From Macrosoma leucophasiata (taxonomy: Eukaryota > Arthropoda > Insecta > Lepidoptera > Hedylidae), in contig JAWQUS010000010.1 in assembly GCA_036365455.1 (NCBI GenBank), positions 19,516,501 through 19,580,500 of the forward strand: a stretch of 64,000 nucleotides of DNA, read 5' to 3'. A program made the translations under genes and the position numbers. Positions 36,011 through 46,431 of the stretch are shown here, piece after piece (position 1 is the first letter of the stretch; every line of letters begins with the position of its first letter). The notes under the pieces were generated by a model. The model was not told the DNA's origin and did no database searches. It saw nothing but the letters and a program-made list of their open reading frames with translations.

Positions 36011-39000
36011 CAATACAATTGCAATTGTTCGTTAGTATCGCTAAAACTCGAGAACGGCTAAACCGATTTGGCTAATTTTGGTTTTGAATGATTTTTGGAA
36101 GTCCAAGGAAGGTTTCAAATGTAAGAAAATATGAAGAAATTGAAGGGAAACAGTAAAAACCACAATTTTATTTTCCGATACAAATAGTCCGTATCTATCA
36201 AACCTTTGACACATTATTTCATTCTGAGGCAATACAAAGTTTGCCGGGTCAGCTAGTAAAATATACTTATATCTAATACCTATGAAGCACTGATTCTGCT
36301 ACTTCTAATATACATATCTGACCCTTAATGTACCCTCTTGCGTAATAAGAATTATCACAATCACATTCAACTTTAAACTCAAATATAATATGAAAGTATC
36401 CGTAAGGGACTTGGCAGTAAGATACATACATACATCCATGAAATTAGTCTGAATGCTTAATTGACATGAAAACCATAAAATATGTGACATTTTAGAGCCC
36501 TTATCAGCTTTTTTGTTAAGTTACATGGTGAAGTGCTTCAAACTGGAAATATTTCATCTAGATTCAACATACAGCCTCAACAAAGCATTTAGACTAGTAA
36601 TCAATACATTAGCATAGACGCTGGCGCAACTTCAGTTTTTATTTTCATCGAATTTATTCATGACACGTAGTTTCTATCTAACTGAACTGCATAATACAGA
36701 GTCACTAGCAAACAAACAAGATTCGCATTATTTAAACGTCGTGCGAGTTGTAGCCCAAATAATAGCAATCAATAATAGCAAAAGACTTCCACCATACATA
36801 TACCAACCTTCAAATCTAAGATCATCCGATGATAAATCCCTACCATTGTCCCCTATTCCCTTCCTAAGGGCTCCCACACATTAAATTGCGAATCGCATCG
36901 CAAATATCTGCGAGCTCGCACGAACACATCGCCTGCGATGCGGCGTCGTCGCATTGCATCGCATTGCAGTTTGATGTTGTTTTGTGCAGTTTTGTGTTGT
37001 CGGCGTCGTCGCATTGCAACGCATTGCAATTTAATATAACTCAAAAATACACCAAGAAAATGAAATAAAATAAGAGCACCACACGCATCTTTCAAGGTTG
37101 CCGCCAAAACCTCTGGTTATCTTTATCAATAGATTTTGAGCTTTGGCATTTAAGCGTTCCCAATTACCCCACTATAGAAAAAAACGAAAAAATATTGAAA
37201 TAATTGGGCAAGAATAACTAAAGCGGATTTATTAAAAAGTGTAATTACGTTAACAAAGTGTAATAAATTATAATAAGTTTGTAGATAAAATGTAAATGGA
37301 AGTGTAAATTACAGCAAAACAAGCAAAATTAATGCCAGATAGATATGATCACAATGAAGCAACCACCGACTGAATTAGGGCGAGTTAATCCTAGGTAAGA
37401 TCTAGGTTTCCCTTTTATGAAACAGCGAAGCAAAATTATGATCTTAGATAGCACGTAGTGATTTGTCTAATAACATTTGCTTGAGGCAACCTAGCTTTAT
37501 TATTTTGAAATTGAAACACATTGAGTCACTTACTTACTTACTCTCGGGATTTTCACCTACTTAACCAAGTAATTTATAGAGTAATTTATTAAGTATCATT
37601 AGTAATTTCATCCAAACTTACAAAGCCTTGGTTAGTCGTAAGCCTTAGTAATTTCAAATTACTCGATACAAAAATAAAGGATGTAAAAAACTACCAATCA
37701 GTGGCGTATAAGTGTAAGTGTAACCTTAAATGATCATTGGGATCAACAAATACCACCGGACGATCCACAAAACGACGAACAGAAAAGCATTAACAATATG
37801 TCGATTACTCTTTCTGTTTAGATTTAAAAAGTTAAAATAAACAAAACATTTCGATTTTTTTTAATTATGACATGATTGTAGGTCTATATATTACAACTTT
37901 GCCAATTTTTTATGTGCTAATAATCGTTTTAATTTTTCTTCACCAACCCATGACTAGAGCGAAAGTTGCACCATCCCTAATCGCATATGTTTTATGTGTC
38001 ACTCTGCAACGTCCTAAGCCAAGGGTCGGACCCACAGTACGTCCATATTATTATTACTTTTATTACATATTCTCTGCCACAGGCAGTAGCGCTAACTTTT
38101 TTGCTTAGTCTGGAGCGCCTTCTGCGCTCGCCGATTGCCCGGAAAAATAGACTAGTACCGTCTCCAGACGTGAGTCCGTCCTAAAAAAGTACGTTTTATC
38201 TCTTTAGTTGACCATTTTCAACAACAATTATTTTCAAGAACTGCATTCTTAGAACTTCATTATTATGTGTCTTTTATTTGTTCTTTAGAAATGATTATTC
38301 ATTGCCGCAGCCAGCCAGGACATGGGTCTTACTTAGTTGCTAACACCGCAGGCGAAAAGGTATCTGTTATTTGTATGTAATTTATTGTACACCATTACAA
38401 AGATACAATTAGGTACGTACAAAATAACAAAAAAATGTACAACAGGCGGCCTTATCGCTAAGAAAGCGATCTCTTCCAGGCAACCACCACTGAATACAAG
38501 AGAAATAATAATAAATAATCAAACAGTAGGGTATACAAAAAACTAAAAAGAAGAAGAAAATAATATGTTATTAGAAGAATGAAGATACAAATTATACACA
38601 TAGACAAAACCAAAGACGACCATAATGATGATAACAATGACAAACAAACCAACAAACATGAACGCTCACAATAGGTACATGGGAAGCATACAGATTAGGA
38701 CAGTAGCAAAGTTGAAAAAAAAAAAAAGTCTATTCATCATATTTTTTCCTACATACCTACCTAGTGTACCAGCAAAGGCGTTATAGGTAAATTACGAGTA
38801 TCTGTCAAAGCAAATTAAGTGTGTTTTTTCTACAAATATCTAATAAATGGGTGTTTTAGTTACACTACATCATGGATAAGTTTATGAAGCTACGTAGTGA
38901 AGAGAAGAAAAAATACGATGCTGGTGTTGAGCTTGGTGATGTCACCACGATCAACCTAACTCAGCTACAGGTAGATACGTCAATTTGATATATAAATATG

Positions 39001-42000
39001 ATTTTTTTGTTTTTAACAATGTATAAAAATATTCATCCGACTGGATAACTATATCCGATATTTTTTATGAATTGGCAACAAGCATACAGTTTACATTGTT
39101 GGTAAGTAGTACAGTAGGCTATAAATATCCACCTGAACCAGAGATTTCAATGCAGATGCGTTGCCACTTCTGAGGCCTTTGGTGTTAATGCCTCTGTAAT
39201 GGAAATTACAGGGCCGTACACAACACCTAACTGGTACACGATAGTGCCGAACACTATCATTTAGGGACAAGTAGACTAGTAATGCAGTGGTACCTACGAA
39301 TGCGAGCTCCGTTAGCGCTATCATAATAATTAATTACCGGCACAGAGACGACTTAGGATTTGCAACGCATCTCTATTGGAATCTTTGGATATTCTTCTTC
39401 TTGGTCGTTAAACTCTTGACAGAGTCGTCGTGGTTGTCACTTCAGGGTTGGTGGCTAGCTTCACAACCCGCCGCCACTCCTCACGTACCGATGCTTTTCG
39501 GGTGCACTCGTAGAACGATTTCTTAGTAGCGGCAGATAGCGGCTTTAATTTGGTCGGCCCAGCGCATAGGAGATCTACCACGTCCTCTTCTACCGTTGAA
39601 AACTCCTTGGACGGTCAAGCGTTCTATGGAGTGTTCACACCGTCTCGAAACGTGTCCGAAGAAGTCATTTGGTTATTAGATGTTTATGGGCTCACTCATC
39701 ATAAATGTGTATTGTATGCTTGTTTGCCATTTTCATGTGTTAAACAAAGTCTCTTAGCCGTTTTACTGGTGGTAGAGTTCCAAGTGTTGGAGCTCGAGGG
39801 CTTAGACACCACCGCATTAACCTATCTGCCGCTAAATGGTAGTGTTCGGCTATCTGCCGCTAAATGGCGACGCCATGGTGCCGCTGCAGGGCAGTGCCAG
39901 ATAAAGCCGGTGCAGGGCCCGTAGCTAATGTGACCATAGGGCCCTAGAATTACATTGCCTACTAAACTTTAGGATGTAAATAAAACAGAACATTTACGAA
40001 AAGGAATCGAAAACAATAGGGGATTTCCTCTGTAAGTATTGTGGTATTGCCAACTTGCAACAAAATAATATACCTATATAATTACAGTGTGGCCAACCTT
40101 CTCTTTGAGAATAGCTAAGGTGTATTACATATTTTACACGTTTGTGGTTTTTTTGGGCACAGGCGCTGGCCCCCCCAAGGCGCGGGGCCCGTAGCATTTG
40201 CTGCCTCCTGCTACATGGCTAATCCGGCACTGTCTCAGGGGTGGCAACAGTTTGTATCAAAATGTCAATAGGCTGAAATTATCACTTAACATCAATGTGA
40301 GCTGGCAATGTTCAACGGTGCGGTTCTCACGTTCGTTTTTGCCCAGAACGTATAAATTGTGGAATGAACTTCCTTCTGAGGTGTTCCCTCGGTGCTACAA
40401 TATGGGGTTCTTCAAAAATGGCGTCAAAAGAGTCCTTCAGGGCTGGCAGCGCGTTGGCGACTTCCCTGGTGTTGCAAATGTTCATAGGCGACGGTGACTA
40501 CTTTCCATCAGGTGGTCCGTATGCTTGTCTGTCAATCCTTTGACATAAAAAAAGAGCTGCATGCTTGTTTGCCAACTTCCTTACATGAAAAAGAATGAAT
40601 TATTTTTTGTTTTGCTGTCATTTCTTAAGTTATTAATGTAACGTACATATCTGGGGATATTGCTAAAGAAACGAACTTTTTTTATTTCTTTCAGGGTGGA
40701 GTTCAAGTAAATGTGTTGCCAGAATGTTTATCCGCAACATTTGACATACGTATACCTCCACATGTGAATCACGATGAATTTGAAAACATGGTAAGTAGGA
40801 ACGACTATATCATACATTACCTAATATACTTGCCGCTAAATGGTAGTGTTCAGCACTATCGTGTTCCGGTCAGGTGATAATGTACGGCCCTGTAATTTCC
40901 GGGACAGAAGCATAACACCTTAGGCCTCAGGAGTGGTAACGCATCTGCATTTTGACCTTGGTCTTTGTATGGTTGTCTATAGGCAGTCATCACTTAACAA
41001 CAATGTGTACCTACTGCAAGCTTGTTTGCCACTTGCATTACATAACAAAGCACTAATAATACTCAATACTTTATTGCATAATAATAGTCATTAACATTAC
41101 TAAAAGTCCGGTATAGGTAATAACTTGATCCAAATGGTCGACAAACGTCATAGGTTGTGTGCGAAAGGGATAAGTCTCTACAGAGCCAAAATTAGTCGAA
41201 GTCTCTCTGCTAAGGTAACTGTACCGGATATCATGTTTTTGAAACAATAGTGGATAGCACAAGAACCACCAACAACAAAAGCAAGTCTACAACAACTCTT
41301 GGTTCGTAAAAAAAGTTTTGTAGAAATATGTAAAAAAAAAAAGTTTCTAAAAAAAGTTTAATATAAAACAAACATTTCTCTGTCTCATCCATTGAGAAGC
41401 ATTTATTTAAGGATCGTAAAAATGTAATGAATGTTGTCTTTGAATTTATTTTGAAAAGAACTTTACAACTGGGTTTTTTGACAGGTTTTTCTCAGTTCTT
41501 GTGGGCTTAAGATCTCTGCCAGTGATCTACCAATGTCTCATATTCTTTTCGTTTAGTTATAGCTTGTCCGGAAATATTCTGTTAATACCTGAGTACCTAT
41601 TTTAATTCTTAGCTATTTTTGGAACGATTACAATTTTTTTAAAGGTTATTTTGTTTTTGAACCTATCCCAAGTGAAATAATGAATTTTGAATCTTGAACC
41701 TTTCAGGTACTAAAATGGTGCAAAGAAGCTGGTGAAAATGTAACTATGGAGTATGTTGTTAAGAATCCTGAAGTGAAAAGCACTAAAATAAATAACAGCA
41801 ATCAGTTCTGGGTTGCCATTCGTGATGCTGTGTCAGAAATGTAAGTAGATCAGTAGAAGCGTTTAAGAATTATTCATCAGTGTGGAAATAATTATCTGTG
41901 TATGTATGTATCTTTGCGCCAAGTCCCTTACAGGGTAGTGAGAGAGTGTGGAGTCACTGATAGCCAGATATCCTGGTACTTACACAATTACTTTTTCTCT

Positions 42001-42686
42001 ATGACTTTTAATTATTATGTAATATGGTAGATCGGAAGCGAGCGGAGCTACTCGGTTAAGCGATACGGGCGCGGTCGGGTGTGTGATGGGAGACCGCTAG
42101 TGGCAAATTAAAATGCTTCGGAGGGCATGCTAGGCCGTCGGTCCCGGTTGCTATCGATAGATAGCAGTCGTTAAACGTTGTCAGAGGCCTTATGGGCATC
42201 TGACAGCGTGTTGGCCACTATCCCTTATCTCCACTGACCCACATTGGAGCAGCATGATGGAGTAAGCTCCAGGCCTTCTCCCAAGAAGGGGAGAGAGCAT
42301 TATGTAATTCTGACAGCGTGTTGGCCACTATCCCTTATCTCCACTGACCCATATTGGAGCAGCATGATGGAGTAAGCTCCAGGCCTTCTCCCAAGAAGGG
42401 GAGAGAGCATTATGTAATTTCGATTCCATTCGATTTTGTAAGTAAGTTTGTAAGTTTTGGGAGTTTTTTTTTCAATTTCAGGGGTATGAGCATTAAATGC
42501 GTAACATGTCCAGGCGGCACTGATGCTAGATTCGTTCGTCTACAAGGCATACCAGTTATAAGTTTATCACCACTTTTAAATACACCGTTATTACTTCATG
42601 CTCATAATGAGCGACTTCATGTCGACGAGTTCAAAAGAGGCATTGATATTATGCAAAATATATTAAAAGCCATTGCTAATGTGTGA
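31781..42686 (+). CDS. Acy1: Aminoacylase-1 (N-acyl-L-amino-acid amidohydrolase), complete, nine exons
   Basis: Exons are 31781-31868, 32608-32777, 33836-34007, 35384-35533, 38289-38359, 38860-38970, 40695-40790, 41707-41840 and 42482-42686. All join in phase to 398 residues, close to the roughly 400 usual for the family. This M20-family cytosolic zinc enzyme hydrolyses N-acyl amino acids to a free amino acid and a carboxylate. Visible residues: His78 in NSHMDVV, Asp111 in TQDMKS, catalytic Glu145 and ligand Glu146 in DEEI, Glu173 in GMDES, His205 in QPGHGS and His372 in HAHNERLH. The metal and catalytic set is therefore intact. ATG 31781 is the only ATG in its open frame upstream of the first splice site. 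The 71-nt exon 5 is easily missed but carries His205. The gene ends 197 bp from the convergent transporter A. Confidence 0.95.
32201..32455. mobile_element. Family E MITE in Acy1 intron 1, flanked by TA
   Basis: The left end CAGTACTTAACAAT matches the right end ATTGTTAAGTACTA as an inverted repeat, flanked on both sides by TA, the Tc1/mariner-type target. An internal stem (TAGAGCGTTATCTCT against AGAGATAACGCTCTA) makes most of the element self-complementary. Confidence 0.8.
32803..33360 (+). mobile_element. Family A copy inserted in an older family A copy, Acy1 intron 2
   Basis: An older variant (32803-32917: GTAGAGTTCCAGTGCAGGAG) is broken by a younger full copy starting GGTGGTAGAGCTCC near 32918 and ending in an A run near 33207. 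It then resumes ATCAAAGAGACACAACACTA to about 33360. AACT or ACT occurs on both sides of the younger copy. It begins 26 bp after exon 2. Confidence 0.75.
34298..34687. repeat. Near-perfect 157-bp inverted repeat in Acy1 intron 3
   Basis: The arms 34298-34454 and 34531-34687 are reverse complements over 157 bp with one difference seen (TTTATTTCTTATC against GATAAAAAATAAA). The loop is 76 bp. The right arm splits a family B SINE between GGTAGCAGACCAC and CCACTACTATTACGC. Confidence 0.9.
34501..34975 (+). mobile_element. tRNA-derived SINE (family B) interrupted by an inverted arm
   Basis: The head 34501-34525 (GTGGCGTAGTGGTAGCAGAC) and the rest from 34688 (TTCGATTCCCGGG as box B, TATCAGAGATAACGG, GGGATTACAGGCGTGAAG) belong to one SINE. 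They are separated by the right arm of the 157-bp inverted repeat. Confidence 0.75.
35657..35904. mobile_element. Harbinger-type MITE with a nested insertion
   Basis: CCCCCTTATTC opens and GTTTATGAATAAGGGGG closes, as in the complete copy at 53871. About 80 bp (35668-35749, containing ACCCGACGTTTCGGTC) is inserted near the left end, flanked by repeated TTATTC. Confidence 0.65.
35905..36006. repeat. TA microsatellite with palindromic flanks
   Basis: Two TA runs (about 35902-35931 and 35947-36005) are broken by TTGCATTGTAAT. The far side carries ATTACAATACAATTGCAAT, so the block can extrude as a cruciform. Confidence 0.8.
36030..36256 (+). mobile_element. Helitron 3' part in Acy1 intron 4
   Basis: CGAGAACGGCTAAACCGATT, then GGAAGTCCAAGGAAGG, ending GCCGGGTCAGCTAG before T. 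The 5' side runs into the TA microsatellite, so the left end is unclear. Confidence 0.65.
36870..37025. repeat. CG-rich short-period repeat cluster
   Basis: GGCGTCGTCGCATTGCA occurs twice, 62 bp apart, each time followed by a near copy of CGCATTGCA. Upstream are ATTGCGAATCGCATCGC and GCGATGCGGCG. It looks like the end region of a transposon with sub-terminal repeats, but the ends are not resolved. Confidence 0.5.
37030..37117 (-). mobile_element. Family D fragment
   Basis: ACTCAAAAATACACCAAG, then AATAAGAGCACCACACGC and GCCGCCAAAACC: the 5' end of family D in reverse orientation. Confidence 0.6.
37950..38045 (-). repeat. Dispersed repeat, partner of 7040-7140
   Basis: CTAGAGCGAAAGTTGCACCA, ATCGCATATGTTTTATG and GGGTCGGACCCACAGTAC correspond in reverse to the block at 7049-7133. 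Confidence 0.55.
39071..39316 (-). mobile_element. Family A, diverged copy in Acy1 intron 6
   Basis: Contains GGCAACAAGCATACAG, AATGCAGATGCGTTGCCA, GGAAATTACAGGGCCGTACA and TGCGAGCTCCGTTAGCG in reverse order of the consensus. Confidence 0.7.
39395..39690 (-). mobile_element. Probable LINE fragment
   Basis: A GC-richer block with TTGTCACTTCAGGGTTGGTG, GTGCACTCGTAGAACGATTT and GGTCGGCCCAGCGCATAGG. I recall this wording from the antisense of lepidopteran LINE coding regions. No intact domain is visible, so this is tentative. Confidence 0.4.
39766..39850 (+). mobile_element. Family A 5' fragment
   Basis: CTGGTGGTAGAGTTCCAAGT through CCGCATTAACCTATCTGCCG; only the first third is present. Confidence 0.55.
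40225..40585 (+). mobile_element. Family A copy split by a LINE tail
   Basis: TCTCAGGGGTGGCAACAG to AACATCAATGTGAGCTG, then a 249-bp LINE insert, then GAGCTGCATGCTTGTTTGCC to the A tail. The 6-bp GAGCTG occurs on both sides (40299-40304 and 40554-40559). Confidence 0.7.
40305..40553 (+). mobile_element. 5'-truncated non-LTR retrotransposon tail
   Basis: The frame ending at 40497 contains RFSRSFLPRTYKLWNELPSE and VLQGWQRVGDF, the conserved C-terminal end of an insect LINE reverse transcriptase polyprotein. A short 3' UTR (CATCAGGTGGTCCGTATGC) and a poly-A run follow. No catalytic domain remains. A GAGCTG target duplication flanks it. Confidence 0.7.
40816..41047 (+). mobile_element. Family A, 5'-truncated copy in Acy1 intron 7
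   Basis: Starts 26 bp after exon 7 with CATTACCTAATATACTTGCC and ends CACTTGCATTACATAACAAA. Confidence 0.75.
41103..41220 (+). mobile_element. Family E MITE fragment
   Basis: TCCGGTATAGGTAATAAC, AAATGGTCGACAAACGTCAT and GGGATAAGTCTCTACAG: the right half of family E only. Confidence 0.6.
42030..42419 (+). mobile_element. 5S rRNA-derived SINE (family C) with an internal 110-bp tandem duplication
   Basis: The head GGGCGCGGTCGGGTGTGTGA precedes two direct copies of a 110-bp unit (42200-42309 and 42310-42419) that differ at one base (CCCACATTGG against CCCATATTGG). ATTATGTAAT before the element and after each unit suggests that the target duplication was copied along. It ends about 60 bp before Acy1 exon 9. 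Confidence 0.75.
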
Positions 42687-42883
42687 AAACAGATAATATA
42701 TTTGAAGAAATACTATGTTAAATACTTACTATTCAAATAATTCGTAGGGCTAGCTTGGATCCTCGATTTTTTGGATGGATAAAATAGAAAATAAGAGGGA
42801 AAATATGTAATTCCAACGTACTTCATAAAATATACTCATCATAACAATCAATCAAACATATCAGAAAAGTGGTTTTTATTTTA
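42687..42883. other. Convergent intergenic spacer between Acy1 and transporter A
   Basis: Only 197 bp separate the two stop codons. On the minus strand an AATAAA (plus-strand TTTATT near 42874) lies just beyond the transporter A stop and is a plausible poly-A signal. On the plus strand only AT-rich variants are seen. Short overlap of the two 3' UTRs is likely. Confidence 0.55.
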
Positions 42884-45800
42884 TCATTTCCTACCACTAT
42901 CAGTACTTGTAGATACATCTTTGCTTGAGGGAATTGCTTGCATGTTATCTTTTTTTCTTTCTTTTTTATACCTATCTGATAATATTTTGACTAGCGATCT
43001 ACTCGCTGTATCGTTTTTACTTAGAACTTGTTTTGATAGTTGCATAGACATTAGACGCCTTTGAGACGTGAGGGTTGGACGTCTATCATTAAAATATTCT
43101 TCAATTTCCTGAAGAGTCAGATCTTTTGTTTCTGGTAGATAGAAATACAAATAAATTGCACCTATGGAAAAACAAACAAATCAAATTTTTAATTGATTAT
43201 TACACATTTAATATAAATTTATTTTGAGATTTCAATTACCCAACAAAGAAGAAACACCAAACGAAATTATTATATAAGCAAATCCTAAAGAATCTCTAAT
43301 ATATGGATAACATTTATTAACACCAAATATAAAAAAGTTGATAATGGAAATCGAAATACCACCCAGCACACCACGAATCTGTAAATCAAGAAATAAACAT
43401 CAATATAAAAAAAACCAAATGAGATTTAAGATCGAAAACATTTATCAATATATAATCTACAGTGCTCATCAAGAAATATTGCACATCAAACCTATGAAAG
43501 TGACAATCGGCTAATATCGACTTCGTAGAGCGTTATCTCTGCTGCACACTGTCTACGTAAGCACCGATAGTCCGGTATTGGTCAAAACTTGATCAAAATG
43601 GTGGACAAACGTCATATTGTGCGAAAAAGACAACGTTCTACAGACTCGAAATAAGCCGAAATCTCCTTCCTGAGGTCGATGTGCATTATTTATTGTTGGA
43701 TCATCATCATCATCATCATATCAGCCATAGGACGTCCACTGCTGAACATAGGCCTCCGCCAATGACCTCCATGCCGACCGATCGGAAGCGACGTGCATCC
43801 AGCGGGTACCTGCTGCCTTCACTAGGTCGTCGGTCCATCTTGCAGTTGGACGTCCTACGCTGCGCCTATTATTGGATACTGTAATTCAATTTTTTCAGAA
43901 TTACCTGTAAAGGGTATAGTTCAAACATTATAAGTACAGGTAATGTATAATGTCCCAATGTCGCTAGAGCAATATACGCCATGTAACCTATTTGTGGCAA
44001 GACACTTAGTTCTTTTGCATAGTGTATGTAAGACCCAAGAGAAATACAGATTAATCCTACCCCTATACCTGTAAACGATAGTGATTTAACACAAACATGA
44101 CCTTGAAATAATAGAACCTCAAAGGTATTTCATTATATTTAAAGATTATTATTATTATTAGAATTTTAATATCAGTGTAATACAAAACATGTTCTTACTT
44201 GAAATTACAGCTAATGGTCTTCTACCAACTCGAAATATGATAGTTGACGTGATAACTCCTGCCAATATCCTCGTGCTTGCAAGAAGGAAGTTTCCAGTAT
44301 TAGGATCCACGGATGATTTGGATTTCTAGAATATTTATTATAATGTAGCTTAATATTTATATTTTGGTGAGTTTTATTGTGGTGGTAGTTAGTGTTGCTC
44401 GCCGGTCTACTTAGTTAGGCACTACCGCAATAATACAAATACATAATTTATAAGCCTACAAATGATTGTGCTCAGTACTATTTTGCGCACATATCGCGGC
44501 AGTTTGCGGCAAAATGGTTTACCATTATGCAAATTAGTTGCTCTGAGGGCTAAGATCATAAGTGACCTAAATGATCTTAGTCCTTTGAGCAACTAATCTG
44601 CATTGAAATTTTATGTGGAAGTCTATAGACTGGAGTATTCAAATACCATCTATGATAATTACCATTACATCCGAAATAGGACCGCGACCGTGATCTGGCA
44701 ATAATACTGGGCTCTGTATTTTCGCCAGTTCCGGCGTTGTGATCAGGTATATAGAAATTCCTTAGGCACTAGTTCTTCAGTTTTACCGTTCTGGAAAATC
44801 TGCTTCAAAAGTTCAGGGCGAGGAAAAAGTAGGTACACGCAACTCGGGAGTTTGGTTGATCGACGTTCAGAATCAGATAATTGACGCTCTGCTGTAATTC
44901 CATTATTTTATTTCGCCGTATATTACCTGTATAATTTCAACTCCCCACATAATGATAATCGAAGTGCCAGAAAGCTGAGTAATCATGAAATAGTTCATCA
45001 TAATGAAGAACGGCTTACATGCTGAAGGCTGAAAAAGAGCTATGACTCGTTCTTTCAATGAAAATCTGGAAATAAAATAATAAATAAGATTTTAGATGAC
45101 GACACCTCTTTAATGAGTCTTTCTAACTTTAATATATAGATAAATAATGATCCTACTTATGAATAGCATTATCCAATTTGAAATCCAATAACTGAGCCAT
45201 CTCCGCATTAATGTTGTAGGTAGAAGATCTAAATTTCCGCAACGAATTTTCAGCATTCTCCATAGTATCCCTTGTTAGCAAATAATATGGCGTCTCTGGG
45301 AGGAAATAATTTAAGCAGCTCAAAACAATAGCGTAACAACCACTGAGATAGCAGAGTGTAGTCCACTTCAGAAAAGATCCAAGGCCAGCCTGAAAACACA
45401 TGCGTATTATGAAAAAGTGCAAAATATCGTGAAACATGGAGTATGAAATTTTTGTTACCTGCAATGTAATTCCCACAGACATGGCAATGTTCGGGAATGA
45501 TCCAATGACACCGCGCATGTTTGGCAAGGACATTTCTGTCATGTAAGGCCGAGGCACACTCATCACCATCCCGATACCAAATCCCGTTAAAGTTCTACCT
45601 AAAAGTACACACTAACATAAGTAAGTAACTTCGGTTGTACCATTTCATACTTTTAAAAATATTTCTTTAACTTTGTATTGTAATCGTTACCAATAATAAT
45701 GTGTTTAGAAGACGCAGCAAATCCAGTATATATCCAACCAATAAATACAGGAATATGAGTAGTTATCATCATAATGCGACGGCCTATCTTGTCTATCAAG

Positions 45801-46181
45801 TATCCAGAAATGACGCAACCAAACGGAGAAGCTAGACTAATAACACTTGCTGTTGGATGAAGTAAAAATTAATATAAAACATTAAAGAATTTGAAGAGTT
45901 AAAATACATAGAAATGAAAAGAGAATTAAATGTAAACTACTAAGTATACCTAATACAAGAAGCAGAAGGAAGCTAAAATACAGACCAATCCAAGATTCAT
46001 CCGCAACTGATACGTGTATATCAGAATCTGACGAAAGTTGTGGCACAGTTACAGCTGGAAATCCAAACGCTAGGCCAATTGCCACCATGGACAAATTCAC
46101 CCAGACCCCGTATCCCAATTGTATCAATGAGGTCTTTGTCCAAAATCCAGGATCTGGATAATTAATCTCCGCCGACGTCAT
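42884..46181 (-). CDS. Sugar transporter A, facilitated trehalose transporter (Tret1)-like MFS protein, complete, nine exons
   Basis: Exons on the minus strand are 46181-45986, 45849-45691, 45598-45459, 45389-45157, 45065-44927, 44325-44199, 44068-43905, 43378-43240 and 43161-42884. They join in phase to 524 residues. The start is fixed by an in-frame TAA three codons upstream. Sugar-porter signatures: GYLIDKIGRR at residues 81-90 (loop 2-3), PETP at 196-199 after helix 6, QLSG at 273-276 in helix 7, GRR at 323-325 (loop 8-9) and PETKD at 442-446 after helix 12. It is a 12-helix plasma-membrane carrier. Helix 7 reads QLSGTSIIIMWG, with Trp-Gly where related porters usually have an aromatic Tyr, so the substrate may differ. 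The C-terminal tail of about 78 residues is long, basic and serine-rich. The first donor is the weak GTCTGT. Confidence 0.92.
43460..43699. mobile_element. Family E MITE in a transporter A intron
   Basis: CAGTGCTCATCAAGAAATAT at the left, GTAGAGCGTTATCTCTGC, GATCAAAATGGTGGACAAAC, then GATGTGCATTATTTATTGTT at the right. TA precedes the left end. Confidence 0.7.
43700..43875. mobile_element. LINE fragment with a CAT/ATC microsatellite end
   Basis: (ATC)n at 43700-43720 is followed by GCCATAGGACGTCCACTGC, ATAGGCCTCCGCCAATGACC and TAGGTCGTCGGTCCATCTTG. This is a common lepidopteran LINE end in antisense, with the triplet microsatellite at the element's 3' terminus. Confidence 0.6.
44526..44600. 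repeat. Hairpin in a transporter A intron
   Basis: TTAGTTGCTCTGAGGGCTAA and TTAGTCCTTTGAGCAACTAA are complementary apart from a few bases. Each arm adds GATCAT, and the loop is about 11 bp. Confidence 0.6.
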
Positions 46182-46431
46182 TGGCTTTTAACGTGCATTA
46201 ATGAAATAAAAATGATTCTTATTTCTTCGTTAAACGTATCCACTTGCACATAATACCGTCAGGGAATAACTAGAGACAATACATGACTTGTCATATCAAT
46301 CCCATCAATCCCTGAATTTATTCTGTCACACAGGTCTGTCACCTATCATAACACCGATGACAAAAATGTCACTATCATGGTCGTGATCAAGAATGAGGCT
46401 CTTTCTGATATAGACATAGAGTTATAATATA

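Noticed and set aside
39550..39924. 124-residue plus-strand frame as a gene
   Set aside because: It spans a probable LINE fragment and a family A fragment in an Acy1 intron; no coherent domain.
43700..43720. His-rich coding stretch (HHHHHH)
   Set aside because: Translation of an ATC microsatellite at a LINE end.
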